Source of the DNA: DATAXP01 sp963708675
GTDB lineage: Bacteria; Planctomycetota; Planctomycetia; Pirellulales; PNKZ01
Reading direction: 5' to 3'
Length of the DNA stretch: 64,000 bases
Assembly: GCA_963708675.1 (NCBI GenBank)
Contig: CAVPTO010000003.1
Location: forward strand, 2,914,001-2,978,000
Under the pieces are notes generated by a model. The model was not told the DNA's origin, searched no databases, and saw nothing but the letters and a program-made list of their open reading frames with translations. The translations under genes were made by a program, and so were the position numbers. The stretch's first letter is position 1. Each line of letters starts with the position of its first letter. Shown one piece after another: positions 38,144 to 44,109 of the stretch.

Positions 38144-38497
38144 ATGCCAATGGACCGCGAAGAATTCATTCAGCGCCTAGCCAAGCGCTTTCCTGAAGTC
38201 CCGACTCAAATCAGCGACTACGCCCACGGCCTGTTGCACTGCGAGATGGCGGATTTCCGACGTGTCGTTGAATCGGCGATGGACTCGGGCAATCACTGGA
38301 GCGTCGAACTGTATCTTCGCTTTCTCGACGATTGCCGCCAAGCTGCTAGTCCCGAGTTGGCCAATGCGATCGACGTCTCGTTCTTGGAAGACTTCGCACT
38401 CGGTGACCATTCGGAAGAACGGCTTAAGGCTGTTCGCGAGCGAATGCCACGTCGCCTTCGTGAGCAACTCGTATCTGTAGACGATCGTTGGCGATAA
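38144..38497 (+). CDS. Cassette 4: hypothetical helical protein
   Basis: A 117-residue soluble protein from ATG 38144; an in-frame GTG at 38126, overlapping the core, would add six residues. Sequence such as DREEFIQRLAKRFPEVPTQI, LLHCEMADFRRVVESAM and SPELANAIDVSFLEDFALG suggests an all-helical fold. It resembles small domain-of-unknown-function proteins often found in cassettes and near polymorphic toxin loci, but I cannot assign it securely. Confidence 0.7.
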   Translation: MPMDREEFIQRLAKRFPEVPTQISDYAHGLLHCEMADFRRVVESAMDSGNHWSVELYLRFLDDCRQAASPELANAIDVSFLEDFALGDHSEERLKAVRERMPRRLREQLVSVDDRWR

Positions 38498-38498
38498 C

Positions 38499-38621
38499 GC
38501 ATAACCAATCGCTGCAGTTGACCCGCAGGTTCTCGGCGCGTTTGGCTCAATCACTTCGGTAGCGGTAGAATGCCTTTCGACCCGCTGACGTTCAGCGGGC
38601 AACTGAGCTTTTTCGTTAGGC
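38499..38621 (+). repeat. attC4 (123 bp)
   Basis: Left core GCATAAC (38499-38505) matches the odd TTATGT start of cassette 4 (one wobble position). Right core GTTAGGC (38615-38621). Promoter-like TTGGCT at 38542 and TAGAAT at 38566. Confidence 0.93.
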
Positions 38622-38634
38622 CGAAAGTCATCTA

Positions 38635-39297
38635 ATGTCTCACATGTTGCCAAGACGAATCGCCGCGACTCTAGCGCTCGCTTTTGCAACAACTTGGGGC
38701 ATCGCGACGCTAATGGCGTGGAGAATTTCGCAACATCCGCCGCCGCACGAGAGCCTTAAGTGGGGCGCGTTGCCGCAAGATCTTCTGGACCAGTCCAACG
38801 ACAAATATACCGGCTGGCTCGTGTCGCGCGGGGAAAACAATGAGGCAGTCAGGATCACGTCAACGTGGTACGACCCAGGGGTCAAGTGGGGTCTTGCCGG
38901 TGGTTGGCCGGCCACTTCACCCGAACCCTTATTGCCATCATGGGCTGCTTTCACCGATCCACGAAACAATGTGCCGTCAAAGGCGACACACCACTGCATC
39001 GCCGTTGCCACTGGCTGGCCATGCTTAGCAATCCACGGTGGCATGTGTGTGGAATGGCCTGAACGTGGATGGGGAAACGAAGCATCTGCCAATTCAGATT
39101 ACGCTCCCAAGCTGCGCGCTTATTCGGCATTCCTGAGTAACGAACAGTTTGCAATCGAAGACATAAATGGTTGGCAAGACGTCATCGTATGGCCATACGG
39201 CGTGCTCCCTATCGGCTTTCTGGCGAACGTAGCAGCGTTTTGGTTGGTTTTTGCCATACCCTGCGTCGTCTGGAATCGAGCACATTCCCGAAAATAA
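38635..39297 (+). CDS. Cassette 5: membrane protein with external domain
   Basis: A 220-residue protein. One hydrophobic helix near residues 8-28 and a second near residues 193-213 bracket a soluble domain of about 160 residues rich in Trp, His and Cys (GWLVSRGENN, THHCIAVATGWPCLAIHGG). The middle domain probably faces the periplasm, where the paired Cys could form a disulfide. No family recognised. The gene ends 20 bases before attC5. Confidence 0.7.
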   Translation: MSHMLPRRIAATLALAFATTWGIATLMAWRISQHPPPHESLKWGALPQDLLDQSNDKYTGWLVSRGENNEAVRITSTWYDPGVKWGLAGGWPATSPEPLLPSWAAFTDPRNNVPSKATHHCIAVATGWPCLAIHGGMCVEWPERGWGNEASANSDYAPKLRAYSAFLSNEQFAIEDINGWQDVIVWPYGVLPIGFLANVAAFWLVFAIPCVVWNRAHSRK

Positions 39298-39317
39298 CGC
39301 GGGCCGCTCCCCGGTCG

Positions 39318-39440
39318 GCCTAACCAGGCGCTGCAGTTGACCCGCAGGTTCTCGGTGCGTTTGGCTTGTTCACTTCGGTCACGGTAGAATGCCCATCGAC
39401 CCGTTGACGTTCAGCGGGCAACTGAGCTTTTTCGTTAGGC
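39318..39440 (+). repeat. attC5 (123 bp)
   Basis: Left core GCCTAAC (39318-39324), right core GTTAGGC (39434-39440). The base after the left core differs slightly from its sisters (CAGGCGCTGCAG). Promoter-like TTGGCT at 39361 and TAGAAT at 39385. Confidence 0.93.
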
Positions 39441-39456
39441 CTCTAAGGCAAATCTG

Positions 39457-39840
39457 ATGTCGACTCGCCTTCACACAATTGCGCCCGACCTCGAAGACGC
39501 GCTTGCAGCGGCGAGCGCGGAACGCTGTCGCGAAGCGGCATGGGCTGCGGCTCGCTGGGCAGCCGAACGTGCTGGTCTTCCAGCGGATGCCGATACTCAC
39601 GCCATCCATGAGTTGGCCGAGGAACTCGACAATCGTTATCTCGAAATGAACGATGGTGAGAGCGATTCAGAAGCATCCGTGCTCGCATTGTTCAGCAAGG
39701 CTCGCGCCGCCAGTGCGGTGAAGTTCGCAGTCCTCGGGGAGCCGGTGGAAGCTATCTACGAGGCAGGCATTGCAACCGACGACGTTCAAACGCTACGCAC
39801 AATCGTTCACAATTCGCTCGGTGCGCAACGTTCGGCCTAA
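39457..39840 (+). CDS. Cassette 6: hypothetical alanine-rich helical protein
   Basis: A 127-residue soluble protein, about a quarter alanine in its first half (ALAAASAERCREAAWAAARW), predicted helical throughout. Its TAA is inside the attC6 core, a common cassette economy. No family recognised. Confidence 0.68.
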   Translation: MSTRLHTIAPDLEDALAAASAERCREAAWAAARWAAERAGLPADADTHAIHELAEELDNRYLEMNDGESDSEASVLALFSKARAASAVKFAVLGEPVEAIYEAGIATDDVQTLRTIVHNSLGAQRSA

Positions 39841-39957
39841 CCATTCGCTGCAGTTGACCCGCGGCTTTTCGGCACATTTGGCTCGTTCACTTCGGTCACG
39901 TTAGAATGACTTTCGACCCGTTGACTTCCAGCGGGCAACTGAGCTTTTTCGTTAGGC
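39835..39957 (+). repeat. attC6 (123 bp)
   Basis: Left core GCCTAAC (39835-39841) containing the stop of cassette 6, right core GTTAGGC (39951-39957). Promoter-like TTGGCT at 39878 and TAGAAT at 39902. Confidence 0.93.
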
Positions 39958-39963
39958 GATACG

Positions 39964-40377
39964 GTGCGTCTGTCGCAGGTCATTTACGAACTCTTTGACT
40001 CAGACGTCGCAGTACTCGATGCGACGCCATCATCGAACTGGCACATAATCGATCGAGAGATACGACTTGTCGGCGACGGTGACGAATCTCTGTTTATCAG
40101 TTGGACTGACAAGCCAGTTCAACATTCCGTCGCGATTGCTAACGCGCCATTTTTTAATCGACCCTCTCCTGCGACGCGCGACATGACGACGTCACCGATA
40201 TGGTCCGGTCTAATCGGTCGCGTAATCTCGATACAATTTCTGGACGACGAACATCAAGTCCTGGAAATTGCCTCAGAACCGACGACGGTTTACATTGCCT
40301 CGCTAGAAGGCAGTCGGTGGGGCGCCGATGTAGTTCGCGTATCGTCAACGCACCCCGGTTTGCCGAACCTCGCCTAA
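39964..40377 (+). CDS. Cassette 7: hypothetical protein, GTG start
   Basis: A 137-residue soluble protein beginning with GTG 39964, six bases after the core; no in-frame ATG is better placed. It appears beta-rich (WHIIDREIRLVGDGDESLF, GLIGRVISIQFLDDEHQ), suggesting a small beta-barrel or sandwich. The stop lies in the attC7 core. No family recognised. Confidence 0.66.
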   Translation: MRLSQVIYELFDSDVAVLDATPSSNWHIIDREIRLVGDGDESLFISWTDKPVQHSVAIANAPFFNRPSPATRDMTTSPIWSGLIGRVISIQFLDDEHQVLEIASEPTTVYIASLEGSRWGADVVRVSSTHPGLPNLA

Positions 40378-40494
40378 CCATTCGCTGCAGTTGACCCGCG
40401 GTCTTCTGGCGCGTTTGGCTCGTTCACTTCGGCAACGGTACAATGACCTTCGCCCCGTTGACTTCCAGCGGGCAACTGAGCTTCGTCGTTAGGC
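40372..40494 (+). repeat. attC7 (123 bp)
   Basis: Left core GCCTAAC (40372-40378), right core GTTAGGC (40488-40494). The only 123-bp copy whose -10-like box differs: TTGGCT at 40415 and TACAAT at 40439. Confidence 0.93.
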
Positions 40495-40502
40495 GATATG
40501 CA

Positions 40503-41231
40503 ATGATCATCATTTACAACGCGTCCGGGCTCGTTATAGCAGTTGCGGGCGTTTTAGTCGGACTCGTATTTGTCGCGATCACAAATTCGCTCGGCGTCGG
40601 ACTGGTCGCCATTGCTGTTACTTGGTCCGGCCTCAGCGCATGGTGGAGGCGCTACAAACCTGCTCCTGGACAGCTGCGTCCACACCCGGCACTTTTTTTT
40701 ATTCCGTTACAGTATCTTGCTCTGCCAGTGGCGCTATTCGCTATTCCTATATTTATTGCGGTGTCAGACAAAGATAGGCCATCAACGGACTATCGCGCTG
40801 ACCTTCTTAAGGCGGATGAGAAGTTGCTCGATCACGTGCAAGTAACGGGCGACGTAGCACTTTCACAGGCGATTCTTCATGGCCTGACAACTCAAATCGT
40901 TGCTGAGGCAAAACCGGACGCCTACTCGGTATTTACTAGCCAGAAGCCGGATGCAGTATTGGTGCTACTGAAGGCAGACAATCTTAAGACTTACAAAGAC
41001 CCCGCACGTAAGCAACTCCTCGACGCGATTGGTTCAATTTTGCAGGAAAATATGCACTTGGGTGGAAAGAAGGTCTATATAGGAATCAAAGGGCGGTTTG
41101 CGTTTGGTGCCATTCGCGTATCGCCCGACGTCGAAAAACTTGGCAGCATTGTCCAAGAGTCACCGCTTTATGATTTCTACGGCGAAAAGAAAGTGCCGGT
41201 TGCAGAGGATCAAGTCGGAGCCATTCGGTAG
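40503..41231 (+). CDS. Cassette 8: membrane-anchored protein
   Basis: A 242-residue protein from ATG 40503. Two hydrophobic helices occupy residues 8-45 and a third lies near residues 70-90. A soluble C-terminal domain of about 150 residues follows (SQKPDAVLVLLKADNLKTY, GGKKVYIGIKGRFAFGAIRV), probably cytoplasmic. The gene is noticeably less GC-rich than chromosomal neighbours, a sign of foreign origin. In-frame codons further upstream lie inside attC7. No family recognised. Confidence 0.7.
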   Translation: MIIIYNASGLVIAVAGVLVGLVFVAITNSLGVGLVAIAVTWSGLSAWWRRYKPAPGQLRPHPALFFIPLQYLALPVALFAIPIFIAVSDKDRPSTDYRADLLKADEKLLDHVQVTGDVALSQAILHGLTTQIVAEAKPDAYSVFTSQKPDAVLVLLKADNLKTYKDPARKQLLDAIGSILQENMHLGGKKVYIGIKGRFAFGAIRVSPDVEKLGSIVQESPLYDFYGEKKVPVAEDQVGAIR

Positions 41232-41246
41232 CTCGACTTTCAGGCC

Positions 41247-41369
41247 GCCTAACCGTTCGCTGCAGTTGACCCGCAAGTTCTTGGCGCGTTTGGCTCGTTC
41301 GCTTCGGGCACGGTAGAATGGCTTTCGACCCGCTCGCTTTCGGCGGGCAACTGAGCTATTTCGTTCGCG
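41247..41369 (+). repeat. attC8 (123 bp), hybrid junction
   Basis: Left core GCCTAAC (41247-41253) belongs to cassette 8. The right core GTTCGCG (41363-41369) belongs to the foreign-type cassette 9, so the repeat family changes at this point. Promoter-like TTGGCT at 41290 and TAGAAT at 41314. Confidence 0.92.
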
Positions 41370-41382
41370 GGCAAGAAAACCG

Positions 41383-41661
41383 ATGCCCCTGGAAGATTTC
41401 TACGCTGGCGACGACGGCTTCCATAGATTCGCGGTTGCATGCGAATCGGAATGGGCGAAGTGCCCTCACCAACCGCGTCTCTTGTCGGCGGTTGAAGGCG
41501 ATCTGGATGTCGCGATGGCTTGCCACTACCATCTTGGAGAGAATGTCTTTGACTGGTTGGATTCGGCGATTCCGGCTCTCGATGGCCTTACGCCAAGTCA
41601 ATGTCTGAAGTCCGAGAAGGGGACGCGCAGGCTGAAAGAGTGCTTGTGGCGTATGCCGTAA
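41383..41661 (+). CDS. Cassette 9: small protein with MbcA/ParS/Xre-like C-terminus
   Basis: A 92-residue protein whose TAA is three bases before attC9. The C-terminal half (VFDWLDSAIPALDGLTPSQ, then KSEKGTRRLKECL) resembles the toxin-binding DUF2384 domain of MbcA/ParS/Xre antitoxins (W-L-x-x-P-x-P-x-L-x-G-x-x-P). The N-terminal half shows no clear helix-turn-helix, and no RES-type toxin gene is adjacent, so an antitoxin role is uncertain. An orphan or captured antitoxin is one possibility. Confidence 0.6.
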   Translation: MPLEDFYAGDDGFHRFAVACESEWAKCPHQPRLLSAVEGDLDVAMACHYHLGENVFDWLDSAIPALDGLTPSQCLKSEKGTRRLKECLWRMP

Positions 41662-41664
41662 GAC

Positions 41665-41761
41665 CGCGAACCAAAAGTTGCAGCAGACGGGGCCGGCATG
41701 ACGGCTTACCAGAGCATGAAGTCCAGCAAGCCGGCCCCGCTGCTGAACTTCAACGTTCGCT
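41665..41761 (+). repeat. attC9 (97 bp, second type)
   Basis: Left core CGCGAAC (41665-41671), right core GTTCGCT (41755-41761). Arms GTTGCAGCAGACGGGGCCGGC and GCCGGCCCCGCTGCTGAAC pair perfectly apart from two unpaired bases (G and A) on the left arm, the standard attC signature. The loop is unrelated to the 123-bp family and lacks the TTGGCT/TAGAAT pair. Confidence 0.9.
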
Positions 41762-41775
41762 GGCAAGGTTGTCAC

Positions 41776-42387
41776 GTGGGACTGAAGCTTCGATACAACC
41801 TGTTCTACTCGGCCGCCGAACCGGTCTACGATGCGTTCGCCTCCTTCTATGGGCAGCGCGGTTCGAAGCTTCGGGCCGCTGACAATGGCGGTGGCAGCCT
41901 CAATTTCTACCGCGAGCACAACGGCTGGGCGGTGGTTGATCTGGGCAGCGGTTGGGAATGGAAAGTGCGCCGCGAAGCACAGTTGTTTGTCTCGCGGGCG
42001 GTTTGGTGCCCAGGATTCTTGATATTCGTTTATGACGGCGACTATTGGGGCTACGAATTTTTCGATCGTGGCGAAGCGCTCGATTACTTCGTGCAGGAGG
42101 CGACCGGGGAACCGATCGGGTTCCCTGGCGAGGATTGTCGAGGGAAACCGCGAGTGGTGGCTGAGCATCTTCCGTTCTTGAGAACGGAAGACATCGCACC
42201 GTACTTGGTGCAAAAGCGTGATTGGGTGATTCCCGAGGGCATGGATGTTCCCGCGCGACCTGGCGATGAATTTCGTCGGTTCGACGAGTGTGCCGTGCTC
42301 GATTTTTTGCGAATGCTTGGCGTTCCCACCGAGATTCGCGATCATTACGTGCGACTCAAAGCGCCGTTGTTTCGATCCGTGGATTGA
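41776..42387 (+). CDS. Cassette 10: hypothetical protein, start uncertain
   Basis: The frame is open from an ATG at 41698 to TGA 42387, but 41698 lies inside attC9, outside cassette 10. Within the cassette the first plausible start is GTG 41776, 20 bases after the crossover point, giving 203 residues. Alternatively the gene now initiates in the upstream attC, a fusion created by integration. The protein is soluble, rich in aromatic residues (NGWAVVDLGSGWEWKVRRE, FLIFVYDGDYWGYEFF). No family recognised. Confidence 0.6.
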   Translation: MGLKLRYNLFYSAAEPVYDAFASFYGQRGSKLRAADNGGGSLNFYREHNGWAVVDLGSGWEWKVRREAQLFVSRAVWCPGFLIFVYDGDYWGYEFFDRGEALDYFVQEATGEPIGFPGEDCRGKPRVVAEHLPFLRTEDIAPYLVQKRDWVIPEGMDVPARPGDEFRRFDECAVLDFLRMLGVPTEIRDHYVRLKAPLFRSVD

Positions 42388-42395
42388 GGGACGCC

Positions 42396-42492
42396 AGCGA
42401 ACCAGCCCTTGCACCTGACCGGGGCCGCATTACGGTTTCTCGTGACACAATGTTTCACCAGCGGCCCCGGCAGGTGAAGGGCGTCGTTAGGC
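42396..42492 (+). repeat. attC10 (97 bp, second type)
   Basis: Left core AGCGAAC (42396-42402) complements the TTCGCT start of cassette 10; right core GTTAGGC (42486-42492) belongs to cassette 11. Arms CCCTTGCACCTGACCGGGGC and GCCCCGGCAGGTGAAGGG pair with the same two extra bases as attC9. Same length as attC9, different loop. Confidence 0.9.
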
Positions 42493-42506
42493 GGCACAGG
42501 CAATCT

Positions 42507-42968
42507 ATGTCAACGCACTACCTGAAGCTCATTCCTACCGACCCGGAATGCACGCCATCTCCCGACGTGTTCGACCGCGCTGCAACTGTTCTGGAGCGCG
42601 CCACGTCCGGATCGGAGACTGAGGTGAAACTTCACGAACACCCGGTCTACATCGATGCCGGTGAGATGCTCGATGTAATCACCTGTCCAAACTGTGGTGC
42701 GTCGATCGATGCGAGCGAATCCGAGAGCGGCGAATGGTTCATGGACGCAATTGAAGGTTGTGAAACCGATGCACAGCAAAAGATCGTTGCCATGCCCTGC
42801 TGTGGAATCGAACTATCGTTTGCCGCACTTACTTTTTCCGAAGGCGGCATCGCCCGGTTTGAACTTGCGACGATGGACCCAGAGACATTCGACATCTCGA
42901 CCGAGTGCCTTAAAGAGCTTGAAACACTTTTGGGATGCCAGCTCAAACAAATTAACACTACCTATTAG
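42507..42968 (+). CDS. Cassette 11: hypothetical zinc-ribbon-like protein
   Basis: A 153-residue soluble protein from ATG 42507. It contains CPNCGAS near residue 60 and PCCGIE about 40 residues later, a four-cysteine set that could bind zinc. The rest is acidic with no nucleic-acid-binding signature. No family recognised. The frame extends upstream through attC10 but those codons are outside the cassette. Confidence 0.68.
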   Translation: MSTHYLKLIPTDPECTPSPDVFDRAATVLERATSGSETEVKLHEHPVYIDAGEMLDVITCPNCGASIDASESESGEWFMDAIEGCETDAQQKIVAMPCCGIELSFAALTFSEGGIARFELATMDPETFDISTECLKELETLLGCQLKQINTTY

Positions 42969-42978
42969 CCGCGTACCC

Positions 42979-43101
42979 GCCTAACCATTCGCTGCAGTTG
43001 ACCCGCAGTCTTTCGGCGCGTTTGGCTCACTCGCTTCGGCAACGTTAGAATGACCTTCGACCCGTTGACTTTCAGCGGGCAACTGAGCTTTTTCGTTAGG
43101 C
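42979..43101 (+). repeat. attC11 (123 bp)
   Basis: Return of the native family: left core GCCTAAC (42979-42985), right core GTTAGGC (43095-43101). Promoter-like TTGGCT at 43022 and TAGAAT at 43046. Confidence 0.93.
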
Positions 43102-43274
43102 GAAGATGACTGAACCCACGATCCCGCTGCCGGGAAGTCATTCTCTAAAGATCGGCTCGGGTTCGTGCTTGTCGTCGCTCGAAGAGAGGCTTACTTCCTC
43201 ATTTTTGCGGTGCTTTGCGGCGGCGTTCTTCTATAGTGGATCGTCTTGTGATCCTGCGCACTTAGCATCTACCT

Positions 43275-43652
43275 ATGATCGACAACGGAACTATACTCTT
43301 TGTTCCGCTAGTGCTGTGGTGCCTATTCTTCGTGTTCGTATGCACCGCATTGAGGCAATCGCGTGGTTATTCGATATTCTGGCGAGTCGCACTGATTGCA
43401 ACACTAAGCTGGAGCACTGCAGCGACGGTTTTTGCTAGGACTTGGTTCCCAAAGCTGCGTGGTACCGGGCCGAACAGCCCCAACGCTGCGGGCTTTTTCA
43501 TCGCAGTGTTTTTCATAGTCTTCTTGCTGCCATCCTATCCGACGTTTCTTCTAACCTGTGTCATTTTTCCGCCCAACTTTCAATTCAGATTGGCAGAAGT
43601 TCTAGTTTTTGTGCTACTCCTGGGCATTGCTCTTGCAATCGTGGTCGCCTAA
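43275..43652 (+). CDS. Cassette 12: four-helix membrane protein with long leader
   Basis: A 125-residue protein with three or four hydrophobic helices (ILFVPLVLWCLFFVFVC; GFFIAVFFIVFLL; VLVFVLLLGIALAIVVA). Its stop is in the attC12 core. Unusually, 173 bases separate the upstream core from ATG 43275. A competing 110-residue frame starts at 43106, right after the core, and overlaps it out of frame; its second half looks like a shadow. Either the leader is regulatory or a frameshift has split a longer gene. Confidence 0.6.
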   Translation: MIDNGTILFVPLVLWCLFFVFVCTALRQSRGYSIFWRVALIATLSWSTAATVFARTWFPKLRGTGPNSPNAAGFFIAVFFIVFLLPSYPTFLLTCVIFPPNFQFRLAEVLVFVLLLGIALAIVVA

Positions 43653-43769
43653 CCAATCGCTGCAGTTGACCCGCAGCTTCTTGGAGCGTTTGGCTCGCTC
43701 ACTTCGGTAACGTTAGAATGCCCTTCAACCCGTTGACGTTCAGCGGGCAACTGAGCTTCTTCGTTAGGC
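43647..43769 (+). repeat. attC12 (123 bp)
   Basis: Left core GCCTAAC (43647-43653), right core GTTAGGC (43763-43769). Promoter-like TTGGCT at 43690 and TAGAAT at 43714. Confidence 0.93.
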
Positions 43770-43773
43770 CTAT

Positions 43774-44085
43774 ATGCAGTCTGCGCTGAATAGAACCGCG
43801 CGCCGCATCTCGAAGGCAACCTCTCTCGTCATATTCGCGCTATTCGGATTGCTACTCGTCGTCGATCAGGACCCATTGCCTTGGGGCTTCTATCGGTTCG
43901 GACTTGTTCGAGAGAGGTTCGCGATTCTCTCATCGATCACGCTATTCGCTTGCCTTGTCACCGTCGCCTTTCGTCCAGATGTTCCTTCAGGGCAATCTCC
44001 AATCAAACTTCGTCCAGCGCTTTGGCCGTATTGCATCTCCAATTTGTTCATATCCGTTTACGCGAGTCTGCCCACGATCAACTAG
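43774..44085 (+). CDS. Cassette 13: small membrane protein
   Basis: A 103-residue protein starting four bases after the attC12 core. Hydrophobic helices lie near residues 15-30 (SLVIFALFGLLLVV), 50-66 and 83-100. Its attC is truncated by the IS110-family element, so this cassette can no longer be excised by the usual reaction. No family recognised. Confidence 0.68.
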   Translation: MQSALNRTARRISKATSLVIFALFGLLLVVDQDPLPWGFYRFGLVRERFAILSSITLFACLVTVAFRPDVPSGQSPIKLRPALWPYCISNLFISVYASLPTIN

Positions 44086-44090
44086 CTTCG

Positions 44091-44109
44091 GCCTAACCAA
44101 TCGCTGCAG
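44091..44109 (+). repeat. attC13, truncated
   Basis: Only GCCTAAC and the start of the left arm (CAATCGCTGCAG) remain. At 44110 the sequence switches to IS110-element DNA. The right half (GGGCAACTGAGC through GTTAGGC) is not found anywhere downstream in the window. Confidence 0.85.

Larger units (their letters stand above)
33806..44109 (+). mobile_element. Chromosomal integron: intI, attI and 13 cassettes
   Basis: The platform consists of a divergent intI (33806-34792), an attI region ending in GTTAGGC at 34984-34990, and 13 cassettes, all with genes on the plus strand. Twelve attC sites are complete: ten of 123 bp that are near-identical and two of 97 bp of another type. The thirteenth is cut by an IS110-family element. 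Cassette starts and ends match each other pairwise, which supports individual mobility. Homogeneous attC sites are the mark of a sedentary chromosomal integron. One IS (35835-37316) lies inside cassette 2. Confidence 0.95.

Noticed and set aside
42288..42506. Upstream extension of the cassette 11 gene through attC10 into cassette 10
   Set aside because: The added codons belong to another cassette and an attC hairpin. ATG 42507 is correctly placed after the core.
43106..43438. 110-codon frame at the start of cassette 12
   Set aside because: Well placed after the core, but its second half overlaps a convincing membrane protein out of frame and has shadow-like composition. Kept only as an alternative.
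35375..44109. Regularly recurring 123-bp repeats could suggest a CRISPR array
   Set aside because: The units are long imperfect hairpins with integrase cores, separated by variable segments of several hundred bases that each hold a gene. There are no short uniform spacers and no cas genes.
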